Shown: one piece after another, positions 47,102 through 58,897 of the stretch
How the letters are laid out: every line of letters begins with the position of its first letter
How positions within the stretch are numbered: position 1 is the stretch's first letter
Assembly: GCA_963971425.1 (NCBI GenBank)
Contig: OZ020525.1
Coordinates: 5,005,560 to 5,069,559, forward strand
Direction of reading: 5' to 3'
DNA length: 64,000 nt
From: Bryoerythrophyllum caledonicum
Taxonomy: Eukaryota > Streptophyta > Bryopsida > Pottiales > Pottiaceae
Notes under the pieces: generated by a model
Told to the model about the DNA's origin: nothing
What the model saw: only the letters and a program-made list of their open reading frames with translations
The model's database searches: none
Made by a program: the position numbers and the translations under genes

Positions 47102-48390
47102 ATAGGTTAGATTTAGGAGTAGTAGTAGCTTAGGGATCGGAATTAGGTAGCGATTAACGATGGGGCCCAGAGTTGCACCCGGCTACTCAATCCGGAAACT
47201 AAGCCTTCTGGAAACTTAGGACCTTTCCGGAATTTTGCGTACTTTTCGGATGTCCGGAATCCGGACCCGGGAAAATAGGATCTGAGATTCTCTTTTCCGG
47301 ATTTTTCGGGATAAGATCCTTAACTTTAGAGATAAGATCCTCCGAATTTCTTGCAGATAGGATAAGCCTTAATTTAGGAACTATTCTGGTACTTAGTAGA
47401 TGGGTTTGAAAAACTCAGGACCTTGTTTTCTTTTCCTCTACGTTGAATATATTTCAGAGCTTTTCTAGAATTGCTACCTAGTATTTGTGAAGAGAGTATT
47501 TTACGTGTGAGGTTCAAGGTCCGTTGCGGTAGTAAGTTTTGTGCAAGTTTCTTCAAAGAGAAGGATGTGTTGTTGTGCTAAGGAGTGAACCGGTTTGGAT
47601 ATTCAGCAGGGGAGTGTCCGGAACAACTGGAGGAGGTTGCAGAGGTGTTCCTGGTCACCTTCAGAGTCCGGAAGAACCAGGAGGGGAAGAGATATATTGC
47701 AGAGGTATTCCTGGTAGTCTCTAGGGCACGGAACAGTCCGTGTGAACCCGAATTCCGGTCCAAAACCGGAGTTTACCCCCACGATAGGAAAAACCTGCTA
47801 TGTGATTCTAGAAGGAGTCCTCCCAAGTAGAACTCTATCCCTATCTTCGTAGAGCTACAACATTGCTACCGGAACGTCGTTGTAGTCCGGCTGTACCTTT
47901 GTGTGACCGCATCCGGAAGGCCTTCCGGGTGTTGTGAGAGTTACGTCTAGGACCAACACCCTATCACAGGTTAGTAGATTAGAAGAAGAGTGATTGTCCG
48001 GTCACTATAAACTTCGAGGCAGTGGGTGTCTAGCCACTTAAAGTTACAAGGCAGTGGGGAATCCGGCCACTTACACAAAATAGGATCAGTGGTCTTCCGG
48101 TCACTCGTTTAAACCTTCCGGAATCCACTCTGAGGGGGAATAGAGGTAAAACAAACTACCCTCCACGTTTCCGGAAATCCTTTCCGGAAATAACTATGAA
48201 ACCTTCCGGAATTCAGATCCGGAAAGTTTTGCTTGGGTCTTGGAATCCGGAAAGATCCGGACCATCACTGACTAGATTGACTAACCTAGGTGATGAATAA
48301 ACTAGTGATTTTGGGGCTAATTTGAAAGGATAACTAGATCTCTGTAGGAACGAAACCGGAGTGGTTTACTTTGGAAGCAATTAGTGACGA
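47102..48390 (+). repeat. Non-coding half of a 2.58-kb tandem duplication, unit 1
   Basis: Matches 49705-50969 at a constant offset of about 2.58 kb. Shared blocks are tagcgattaacgatgggg (47149/49731), gtgtgaacccg (47740/50318), the ccggaaggccttccgg palindrome (47913/50489), gtgtctagccacttaaa (48027/50604) and agatctctgt (48338/50873). It is extremely rich in TCCGGA / TTCCGGAA. No ORF is supported. Confidence 0.8.
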
Positions 48391-49704
48391 TTGAGTGCAT
48401 TCCGGAGGAATACTGACTCTGCAAACTACGACACATGCCGGCCTTTGTCAACAAATCCGGCTCAGAGCCCACCCGCAGCACCACCAACCGCAGCACCGCC
48501 AACTGCACCGGAAACAGCGCCGGAAGACGACCGATTCACGACCGGATCCGAGCGAGGACCCACATTTGTTCCGGCCATCACTGGTGACATACCGATGGAC
48601 GTTCACAAGCTCTGCAGACACATTGTCTGGCGGACCAGAATTCAGGAAGGAGAAATCCGGGAGAAGCACGCCATGATCATGGCCGTCCTAGAGGCAGTAG
48701 GACTGGAGGACACCACTCACCTCATTGCCCAGCTCAGAGAGATGAAGGAGAAGCACGGTTCTGTCACAAGACTGGAGCAGGAGAACGCCACCATAACCAA
48801 CATCAACACCCGGCTCTGGGGTCAGGTCCGGCAGGCGGAAGCTGCACGGGATACAGCACAGCATGCCCGAGTGGTGGCAGAAACGAAGGTCCGGGCAGCT
48901 TCATAGACACTGACCGATATCCGCATAGCGTTGGATTTCCCGGTGGATATGGTCAACCGGGCGTTGCTCTACACGGAGAGCTTAGAGAAGAACGAGAAGC
49001 TCAACAGGAGGCAGGTTATCCGGTTCCTGGTGGATCACAGCCGGAAAATGGAGAGCACCTGGTCCAAGATGCAAGAGCTAGCGAGGGATCTCGTGGCGGC
49101 CACCTCAACAGTACCAGAACCTCCACCTCCATTTTCGGCACCACCTACTCCAGACGCGGCTGGACCGTTCGGAACCACGGCAGATCCATCCGGATCCCCA
49201 TCCGGACCGGCAGCTGCTTCCCCATGCCAACCTCCGGCCGGCTCTTCACCCAGACCTGTAGCTGGAACACCAAAGTCGCTCACCGGACAGTTCAATGACC
49301 TCGTGGGAACGCCGGATTTCAACTCTCCTATGAGTTGGAATGGGGTGGCCTTCCCAAGCACGGAGAGTATGCAGAAGTGGGAACAGGTGCCAGGGAGTCA
49401 TACAATACCGCCCTTGCCCTTCCGAATTCCCTCAGAGTCTCCCTCTCCGGGGCCACCAGTGACGGACCCTTTACCCGGAAGCTCGGCAGCGACACCCATG
49501 GTGGTCAGCCCCAGTGGTAGCTCCCGGGACCTTCCGGACGTCGTAGACCGCGCAGATGCACCATCCGGACCAGGGATGCCGACGCCGACCACCTTACCGG
49601 AGCCACCAGCAGCCATTCCGACGCAATCCGAGGCCGGCACCGCAGCAGTAGAGGTTACCCCTTCACGCCGTAGCAGTAAGAGGCGGAACCAAGTAACTCC
49701 GTAG
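48391..49704 (+). pseudogene. Gag-like ORF, locus B copy III (C-terminal half)
   Basis: An open frame with one TAG at 48904, where copy II has Gln. No clear start codon: the first in-frame ATG is near 48595, and the N-terminal gag-like domain is missing. Coiled coil (48600-48900), FPVDMVNRALLYTESLEKN (cf. FPVDTVNRSLLFTDQLEKE in copy II), then a Pro/Ser-rich tail ending SRRSSKRRNQ. It arose with the downstream non-coding unit as a 2.58-kb tandem duplication. Confidence 0.65.
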
Positions 49705-50969
49705 ATTAGAATCTTTAGGGCTAAAGTATGATAGCGATTAACGATGGGGCTCAAGTTTGCACCCGGCTATCATACGGTAAGACTAAAGAAAACCCTACTT
49801 TAAGTTTTGAGTTAGATCCGTAAAAACCGGATCTCAGATCCGAAATTTTCGGATCTGAGTTTGAATTCCGGATTTCTAAGGATAAGATCCCTTCCACTTT
49901 TAGGATAGGATTTTCCGGATTTTTAGCTTCTTAGATCCGTTTTTAGATCAGTGGTAGCGGTTTCTTAATACTTGAGCCTTAGCCGGCTCGGGGTTTTTTT
50001 TCCTTCTTCCTCCCGAATGATATTTTCTGTTAGTATATTTTCTCTCCTTGAAATTATGTTGATGGTGTATTGTTTCGTGAATGAAGGATGGGGCCCATTG
50101 TGGTTGATGATTAGTGGAATAGTTGTTGAAACTGAAGTGGTTCACGGATAAGCATCTAGTCTAACCGGTTGGGACTTGCTGTGTGAGAGCGCCCGGAACA
50201 GCTGAAGGAGAGGTTAGATAGAGTCTGACGATCCTTGGTGACCGGAGGGAGCCTGGAGGGGGAATGAGGGTACTTTAGGTGGTGGGCCTGGTAGCTCCTA
50301 GGGCACGGAGAATCCGTGTGAACCCGGATTCTGGTTGCGACAAGAATTTCCCCTTACGATAGATGGAAAAGCCTGTGGTGTATGTCTAGAAGGAAGTCCA
50401 AATGCAGATCTACCCTTCACACCTCACCGAACCACTGATCATCAACCAGAATGTCATTGTAGTCCGGGTGAGCCTCTGAGTGACCGTATCCGGAAGGCCT
50501 TCCGGATGATGTGAGAGAGTGAATCCGGATACAACAAACCAACGACCAATTAGCAATATAGGGAGAGTGGGTGTCCAGCCACTATAAGTTTCGGGGCAGT
50601 GAGTGTCTAGCCACTTAAAATTACGAGGCAGTGGGGAATCCGGCCACTTACACAAAATAGGATCAGTGGTACCCGGCCACTTGCTTAAAAACTCCAGAAG
50701 AAAAACTCCACCTGACCTTCCGGAAGTTGGAAGGATCCGGAGGTTAGTAGGGAACCACATTGGACGTCCGGAAGGATCCGGATTAATAGATAAGGCGTAG
50801 AATAGGAATGCTAACTAGTGCGTGGTAGAAGGATAGCGATTAGTTTACTTATCATTCAAAGAAGAAACAATAGATCTCTGTGGGAATGAATTTAGAGCGA
50901 TCATTCCGGACACATTTAGCTCCAACTAAGTACTATCCGAAGGAATACTTACTCTACATACTGCTACAG
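49705..50969 (+). repeat. Non-coding half of the 2.58-kb tandem duplication, unit 2
   Basis: Diverged copy of 47102-48390 (landmarks given there). It ends at the second array of 37-bp minisatellite units. No gene. Confidence 0.8.
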
Positions 50970-51128
50970 CTCCTACTCGAAGGTCCCTACCTCCGAGCGA
51001 AGTAGGCTCCTACCCGAAGGTCCCTACCTCCAAGCGAAGTAGGCTCCTACTCGAAGGTCCCTACCTCCGAGAAAAGTAGGCTCCTACTCGAAGGTCCCTA
51101 CCTCCGAACGAAGTAGGCTCCTACCCGA
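50970..51128 (+). repeat. 37-bp minisatellite, second array
   Basis: A partial unit at 50970, full units at 51002, 51039 and 51076, and a partial one at 51113. Sequence matches the 43096-43290 array. The two arrays bracket the 7.7-kb cluster of copies I-III, as direct repeats would. Confidence 0.95.
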
Positions 51129-51349
51129 GGGAAAACACTCGTACGGAGAGCGGGCCGGTGGATGTAGATAACGCTCAGGCGTTGTAATCTAACCCTTTTT
51201 CCTTCTTTCCTTGGATGTAACTATTGTGATATAGGTAACATTGTGTAAATATAAGCTGGTTGTTAGTCATTGTAGTTCACGGTGATTCTCTGTGGGAACG
51301 ATTACCTTAAGGGTATCTTTGTGTTAAGATGTGAATAGTTGCCAACACG

Positions 51350-52445
51350 TACTACGACAACGAACAAGAAAATAAACTTGGAAAAGAGGTCCGCAATAAA
51401 ACGCATGAAAATGCCAAAGACTTGTACTAACATCCACATGCTACCCCATATTACTTCCAAAAAGAAGATTGGCCTCCTAAAGAGGATACCCCCGTTAAGG
51501 TTCCGATTTTATTCTTGAACAAATATCTCAAGGAACAAGACCTCTATAACAACCTTGACACAATCAAAGAAAACTTCCCTAATAAAGAATAATGGGTTGG
51601 CAACAACAAAATAGACTATGAACTCTCTACGAATTCTTGGAAAGATCCCATCATCCCGAACTCACAAATAACATGCGTCATCAAATTCCGTAATAGTCGA
51701 TATTTGGGAAACGCCCGAAAACAACTCTTATTTGGAATAGAAAAATTCCCATATGTAACATGCCCCATATGCACTTTCTCAGACCCCGACAAATCACTCC
51801 ATGTTCTACTGAAAATGCCAAAACCATCACACACACTCCTTAATTGTCGCAAGACATAACAAAGCAGTATGGGAAATTCGAAAACTATTTACCTCCCATA
51901 AAAAATCACGATGATTTATCCTCATGAATGCCGGCACCTTTTAATAACAAGTTACAACCCACAAGGAAATACGGTCCCCCTTTGGCTACTCCCGAGTCCC
52001 ATGTACATGCGCAACTTCGCGCTGTCCCTGTAACGCTAGACTCAAAGCCGACATACTTTGCATTCGAGGCCTACCATACAATGACCCTGCACCCGACCAC
52101 ATTAACCAAGAATATACCATTCAAATTCATCGAATTCACATATTGTAATGATAGATTCTCCCCGGAAACAATTGAAAACAAAAGAAATGAATACCAACCC
52201 AACAACCCCTTATTAATGACATCGTTGCCCTCGGATGGAAAATGGACCCGCTTATTGTAATCATTGCCGATGCTCGTGCCACCACCTTTATCCCATGTAT
52301 AAATATCCTTTTGCGATACCTTTAAAATCTCCATCGAAACAATTTCACACACTTTAAATAATATTATTAACACCGTTGCCATTCAGCAAGCCATGTCCAT
52401 TCTACTCCACCAACGCAAAATTGAAAAGAAACCAAGCCCTCCCCG
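51350..52445 (+). pseudogene. LINE-type reverse transcriptase, C-terminal tail
   Basis: From 51350 a long frame reads through two TAA codons (near 51427 and 51590). It reaches a zinc motif CPIC near 51757 with a downstream His, then loses phase at ctgaaaatgcc. Further blocks in another frame include IEFTYCNDRF near 52128 and AMSILLHQRKIE near 52390. Such CxxC...H...C tails are usual at the end of LINE ORF2. There are no polymerase YxDD motifs in the window and no poly-A tail. It is a 5'-truncated, decayed copy. Confidence 0.5.
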
Positions 52446-52937
52446 ACACGGTGTCTGGTGGGCATGGTCTTAGTGATGGAACGAACAGATTCTTTATTCA
52501 CGCCGGCCCCTATGCGGACCGGCATTTCTCTTCTTGCTTTAACTTCTAGGTGAGAAATACTCAAGGAACTTTAAGGGTACATGTTGTAAAAGAAAATTTG
52601 TTTAACATTTAATGATATGAAATACTCTTTAACTTTCATGAGGTGAATGAAAAGTTGGAATGTATAAAAATTTCTCATTCCACACATCCACTTATACTAA
52701 AAAATTATCAATAAAAATCATTTGGAAACTCGTAGCATGCATTGTACATTCATCATCCACATTGACATGGCCGTAGCGTAGAAATATTTAATAAACATCA
52801 ATTTGAAGGTCTTAAAGAATGACCTTCTAAATTTACAAAATAGTCAACATTTTTCTCGCATGAAGACATTATCCACATGGATTACATTACATAAAGACCA
52901 TGTCTGATTAATCGGAATTTGAGTCAGTATCACGTCT
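52446..52937. other. No gene seen
   Basis: AT-rich sequence between the LINE fragment and the repeat-protein pseudogene. No supported feature. Confidence 0.5.
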
Positions 52938-54272
52938 TTAACTTAGCCCAGCGCCACTCGAGTACGGCCCGCTTGAATAAACATCATAGAAGTTATTGTA
53001 TTGCCTGTTCATGTAGCGAGATTTGTCTTCGAGCCTGCGGATGTACTCGTTTTGGCTTTTTATTGTGGCTTCATGCATTTGCCTTTCAAACTCGGCATCT
53101 TCATTCTGACGAGGTGGAAACGTTGATGGAGGTGTGTTGTCTCTCCCATCTAAGCTCCGGCCATATCCATCGTAAGCATGGCCATATCCGTCATAATAGA
53201 CGTGTCCAAGATTTGGAGTGTCGTGTTCTTCCTCTTTTCCGGGGGAATTACGACCAGACTCGTACATATCCCTTGGATGCGTTCGCGTATAGCTCTGAGG
53301 GGTGTTGGTCCCTGTACCACATTGGCCGCCATCCAAAGAACGGCCATATCCATGGTAAGAACCGCCATATCCGTCGTAATAGACAGGTGCAGAGTTTGAG
53401 GTGTTGTGTTCTTCCTCTTTTCTGGGGGAATTACGACCAGACTCATACATACCCCTTGGATGCGTTGGCGTATAGCTCTAAGGGGTATTGGTCCCTGTAC
53501 CACATTGGCCGCCTTCGTAGTAATGGCTGCCACTCCCCCCACCAAATGATACGGGCGCGGAATTACGACCAGACTCATACGTACCCCTTGGATGCGTTGG
53601 AATCTCGCTCTAAGGGGTGTTGGTCCCTGTACCACATTGGCCGCCTTCGTAGTAATGGCTGCCACTTCCCCCACCAAATGTTACAGGTTCAGAACCCATA
53701 TCATTGCCACGGTTGTAGTCGTTGTAGTTATGTCCCCCGTACTCTTCTGGAGGTGTCCACCGTTGTTGGTGGGCATCGGAATCGTCTCCGGATCTTCGGT
53801 TTGACCAACGTGGCCAACAATCACTCGGTTGATTCCAGGTGGTTGGTATAAAATAGGCGGTTTGATCCATTAGGCTGACATTGCGGCCCGCCACGGTGCG
53901 TCAGTCCACATCCTTGTGTAGGACAATTTCCGCCCAAACCATTGCCATATTCGAATACAACATGATCTCCGGCCTCGAGTTGCGCACACCCACCGCAGCA
54001 GTGACCTCATGATATTGATGGTGGAAATGGTCGCTCAGACAATTGCTCGCTAGACCTTCGCGTCGCAGCCCTGATCTCCTTGCTTGTGCCCTGGGCCACA
54101 ACTTCATGAGGTGCTTCATCTTCACGTACCTCTTGCACATGGTGCAAGTCCACAGCCTCTCTTCCTCATCCTGCCATCCGTACTCCGCAACAACATCTGG
54201 ATCGTCCGTTGCGTCCCAATCCATCTCAGGGGCTTTCCCCTTTGGAGCAACGGGCCGGTTGGACCTTGGCAT
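52938..54272 (-). pseudogene. Gly/Tyr-rich repeat protein with CxxC motif
   Basis: One frame from ATG 54272 to the stop at 52938, with internal TGA (53901) and two TAGs (near 53610 and 53478). The N-terminal part has WTCTMCKRYVKMKH, a possible zinc-binding or BED-like segment. The middle and C-terminus hold four imperfect 30-60-residue repeats (GGQCGTGTNTP, SYTPTHPRGMYESGRNS, YYDGYGxxYxGYGRSLDG), then a charged helix (QMHEATIKSQNEYIRRLEDK). At both TAGs the equivalent position in the intact repeat is CAG (Gln). Function unknown; probably element-associated. Confidence 0.5.
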
Positions 54273-54540
54273 CTTCCCTAACTAGAACAAACAATTAAAT
54301 GAATGGATGGGAATTAACCCCTAAAGTGCCTTGACAATTTCCCTCAAAAACTATAAGTGATACTAACTTTCAAACCACAAATCGAAAAAATAAAATAAAA
54401 ATGTGTCCACAAAGCTCTTATCAAAGGCAATCTAGAATAAAAATTTAAGAGAAAATTGATTTGTTTTCGAATTTTAGGAACGTGCCCAAAAATCAAGGAA
54501 TCCCCCCGAAGGAGACTCTGGTCGTTTAGGGGTTAAATGG
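54273..54540. other. Short spacer before the second large element
   Basis: No gene. AT-rich. It ends at the GGAATGCTATCTTGTGAGC terminus of the second ParB-methyltransferase element. Confidence 0.5.
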
Positions 54541-54600
54541 GGAATGCTATCTTGTGAGCGGTGAGCGGTGAGACGTGAGCGGTGAGCGTTGAGGGGTAAC
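54541..54600 (+). repeat. Left terminus of the second large element
   Basis: Starts GGAATGCTATCTTGTGAGC, then GGTGAGCGGTGAGACGTGAGCGGTGAGC-type iterations, closely matching 13390-13450. Confidence 0.75.
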
Positions 54601-57600
54601 TTTTTGAAGTGCATCCACTTCAAAAATGTTACTATTAGTAAATTGGAAGGAACCTCAAATTCTATAATATAGTAATGATTTTGATATCATGATGAGAAAT
54701 TTAATAAATTTTTTGTTAGGACTCAAGAAGAAGAGGTCAGAGGAAACCCTATATCTGCAGACGCTGTCTATTGTGGAAGGTTAAAAAAACTGGCCTAGGA
54801 ACTAGAGTAAACGACGACACCCGGCAAAACCCCTATAATATCCGTTAAAAGTACAGGGTATCGTAGTGAAAGTAAAGGTCCCTAGTGGGTAGAGTATCAG
54901 AAAAGAGAAGGGAAATTAGTAATATTTCATTCGAATAAAGAACGGGAACGAATTTGGGGGTTCTGGGTAGAGCAGAAAATATAACAAAATATATTGGAAA
55001 TTCTTGTGATGTTTGGAATTGAAAGGATAATAACACAGTGAGTTGAAGCTGTGGCGGTGGATTTGGCAAAGATTTAAAGTGAAGTAGAAAGTTCAAGAAA
55101 TGAGAATACAACCGTAATAGAATTGTTCACGAGATTGAAGGAAGAGTGTTCGTGGGAAGAATATTGTAGTGGAATGGGAGAAAACCACAACGAAGGAAGA
55201 GAAGCAAAGAATACAAAGAACAAAGATAACAGTTGAGAGAAAATGCTAGGATAGCCGTGTCACCAATAAAATTGTTGCGATGAAATACGGGTCGCACGAA
55301 AAGCATCTAGGATGATGAGTTACAAATACTATTCGACAATGAGAGGCCATTGTCCGAGTCCTCTAAAGCCTCAAGATCAAGAAAGTCATTAGATGGAAAA
55401 CGAGAACTAGTGGAAGTTGAAGCTGATGATGGAGAAAGCACGTCTGCCATCTCGTTTGCAGCTTGGCCGGCATACGATGGAAGGAAGAAATCACGATCCG
55501 GTGAAGCAGCCAACGACATCAAACTGAAGACAAAAAACGACATCAAATTAATAAAACTGAATGAAAAATCAAGAGAAGTTGAATACAAAACAAGACTTAC
55601 TTACTCAATCGATTTCTCTTTGTGATCTTCCAGATTGGGGGATCTTCATCAATGGTGAGGTCCACGGTGGCCGGAATAGCGGAACTAGATCACGGCGGCT
55701 TGGGCATGAAAAGAGGCTTCAACAACGCCTCAAAAACCAGCTTATCGGATTCGAAGCCAACGAAATGCTGACCAGTAGCGCGACACGCACGAAGGGAGTT
55801 CCTTGGAAGAGAAGAAATGCTTAGAACTGTTCATAGGGATTACGTGATAAACAAATGTGGGAATGAAAGATAAACATGAAAATCACAAGATGATAGATGA
55901 TGAGATACCTGTAGAAGCAAATGCATCAAAAATTGCACCACCCGGCTTTGTGAGAGCCTCGAAAAGCATCTGAAAAAAAATAACGCCTTTCTCTCTTCCA
56001 GCCCTCCATGGAACAGCACCTCGCATAGACTGGGTACTGAAGTCGTTGTGATTGAGAAGGACGTCCGTCTCTTCGACTCCCCAACCTGTCTTTGAAAGCT
56101 CACTATTCACAATGAATGTGAAGGACTCCAATGGTAATGCAATTCTCACGTAGAGAAGGATCCGAAAACGGTGGGTCTGAAAAAAATATGAAATTACAGA
56201 ATATCGTTAGTAGGTGAAACAAACTAGAAATCGGAGTCAGGCAATGATAAATTAAGACTAACCTTCTTGGTTGGATCAGTGGGCAACGCCAATGGTAATT
56301 CGTTCACACCCCACCAATTACGGAGTAGCTTGAAATCGTATGCAGCAGCATATGACCTCACGTCGGTGTGGAGCTGCACAGACTTTGGAATGATAACGAG
56401 AATGCAGCCTTGCTCATGAAGGAACGACTCAGCGAACTCAAAGAGTGCCTCAACAGCTTGCTCCGAATACACATTCCATGGTGGGATGTCCATTGCGTCT
56501 CGCGAAATTGATGGAACCCGCAACCCCTGTGGGATGTCTGTGAGAACGAGATCAAAACCTTGGTGGGGACATGTTCCGCTTCGTGCCTGGTTCGACGTCA
56601 GAGGTAACACCTGCAAGAAGAAATCATGAATAGTAATTTTAGTAATGAGAGAGCTAAAACAGATGAATTCATTCATTGGCAAAAGCTAACCAAATACCTA
56701 TTCTGAGGTCGGGGACTAAAATAATACTGAGTCAGGAATGAAGACACCGAGGTACTGAATTCCAGCGCGGCCAACGGCACTCCATGAAGATCCAAAATAA
56801 AACCAAAAGAAGTAACAAAACATGAAGAACATTAGAGTGTAGGAGAGAAGATGGAGAACACTCACCTTAAGCATGAATTCGTTCAGTCGAATCATGCAAG
56901 GATGGTCCTTCCCACCATTCATCATATCCTGCAGAGTCGAAAGCTCCACTCTGATACCCATCTTTGGAGCTGACGCGCTCGGTAGAGAGAAGGCGTCATG
57001 AAACGCCTTCCGTTTCACCACATTAGCCGGCTGACGCGGGGGGGAGTCAGGTACATCGGGAGACGGATGATCATCTTGAAAGCTCTCACCCGCAGCAGGA
57101 ATTGTGACGGCCGTGGTGACTGATGGTGGAACAAGAACCTCAACATCAGGGTCGCGAGACGATGATCCCCGGGCCTTCTTCAAGGCAGCTTTGCCCTTAC
57201 CCTTAGCTTTGGTAGCCATGGCAGCCCCATCGACAGTGGACTCCACCCCAATCAGCTCGGGCTGAAGGCCATCACGCAGTGAGATGTCGAAGTGAGGAGG
57301 TTTCTAAATGGGGCAGTCGAGATACCAACCGCAGCGCTCCCAGTACTGTGGTCCCCAATCCTTCTTGATTCCCTCAGATAACATGGTGGATGTGCTCTTG
57401 GAATCAAGGTTCGATGCGAAGAAGGGAGGGTTGCGGGTCACAACTCTGGCCGGCATCAGAATGAACTTAAAGTACCTGAATAAGGTATGTCGCAACGCAG
57501 AGGGGAACCCGCACTGATCCGATGATTCATAGTTCTTGTGCACGCCTTTGTCCACATTAAACTCATGAAAAAAGGCGGTCTCCCACAGTTGAATGCGCAT

Positions 57601-58447
57601 CTCCTCAATGTAGTCGGCAATCCTTGTGATTGGCTCTCCACCATCGGGGTCATAATTCACATCAACGTCAATATCCAACAGAGAGCCTTCCAAAAGCTTC
57701 TCTCCTTCGAAAGACAACTGCGAAGAAATGAAACGAATTAGAATGTAAACTGGAACTATTTAGTTGGGAAGTTTCAGAAATTCACACTGAAATTACCTGA
57801 GCCCACCAAGTAGCGCGGTGAAGCCACTCATGGAAATCACTGCCGGGAAACTTCGACTTCGGAAACCTAACAGATTCTCTCAGATTACCATCCCCGTTCC
57901 AATGCTGTAGCCATTTAACCTTCATTAACGGATCCATGGCAGAGGTTGCGAGCATGCTGAGCTTCTCTTGGTTCATCTCAGCGTCGTCATCATGAGCTTC
58001 GTAATGGAGCTTCACTTGACTGAGGAACGCTGGGGTGTGCTTGGGATGAGCGATTGGAAGCTGCTTCCGAAGCTCTGAGAGTGTGGACAACTTCATCTTC
58101 TCTACAGACTTTCTGACAAAATTCTGCGCATTCGTTGAGGTCCATTCCTTGGGATCAGGAAACCTCTCCACAAACTTTCGTTGCGCCACGGAAGCAGCTT
58201 CACCAATCTCTTGCTGTGACAGACTTAAAGTCAATTGAATGAGTCAAAACAGATACGAAAACACGACGTCCGGAAGTGCATAATCCGTAAACGATCAGGA
58301 TTCCGGATACTAGCTCTAATACTATGGATACGTAGTGGGTCAGATCTAATCCAGGAAATCTTCATACAACCAAGAAATTGGATGTGAATAAATGGATGGG
58401 TCCCGGTTTTGAGAGCAGGAAAGTTGTCAGCAAAATGTGATCCAAGG

Positions 58448-58897
58448 GGTGTGCCGTTGGCGGCACACCTTTGGGAGCACAATCCACGTTTTAAAAAAGG
58501 ATTTGTGGATTGTGCTCCCAGGGGTGTGCCGTTGGCGGCACACCCTCTGTGAGTAGAGCTTCTCTTTCGAAGCTCTACTCACAGAGGGTGTGCCGCCAAC
58601 GGCACACCCCTGGGAGCTCACTCCTGGTCCTAAAGAGGGATCAATAGAGTTGGCTCCCAGGGGTGTGCCGCCAACGGCACACCCCTGAGAGCTCACTCCC
58701 GGTCTTAAAGAGGGATCAATAGAGTGGGCTCCCGGGGGTGTGTCGCTGGCGGTACACCCCTGAGAGCTCACTCCTGGTCCTAAAGAGGGATCAGTCGAGT
58801 GGGCTCCCGGGGGTGTGCCGCTGGCGGCACACCCTTAGTGAGTAGAGCTTCGAAAGAGAAGCTCCACTCACAGAGGGTATGCCACCAGCGGCACACC
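58448..58897. repeat. Intronic array of a 22-bp palindrome
   Basis: Seven copies of GGTGTGCCG, four bases (TTGG, CCAA, CTGG or CCAG), CGGCACACC start at 58448, 58523, 58587, 58662, 58737, 58812 and 58876. Spacing is 75 or 64 bp. The central bases alternate in orientation. Two 42-bp hairpins (ctctgtgagtagagctt with its complement) lie at 58545-58586 and 58834-58875. The array fills the intron between the exons at 59044 and 58213. Two diverged copies (GGACTGCCG...CGGCACTCC type) are at 60389-60410 and 60451-60472. Confidence 0.9.

Noticed and set aside
38396..49704. Nuclear reassignment of TAG to Gln
   Set aside because: TAG is also the final stop of several of these ORFs and of the transposase, and the pattern is found in decayed elements, so methylation-driven C-to-T decay explains it better.
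55840..56103. Short minus-strand frame extending past motif I at 55909
   Set aside because: It reads through a GT splice donor into an intron; the homologous gene splices at the same place.
58448..58897. Reading the palindrome array as coding exons (frames at 58427-58991)
   Set aside because: The frames translate the repeats and fall between two exons with good GT-AG sites; the homologous intact gene has an intron at the same junction.
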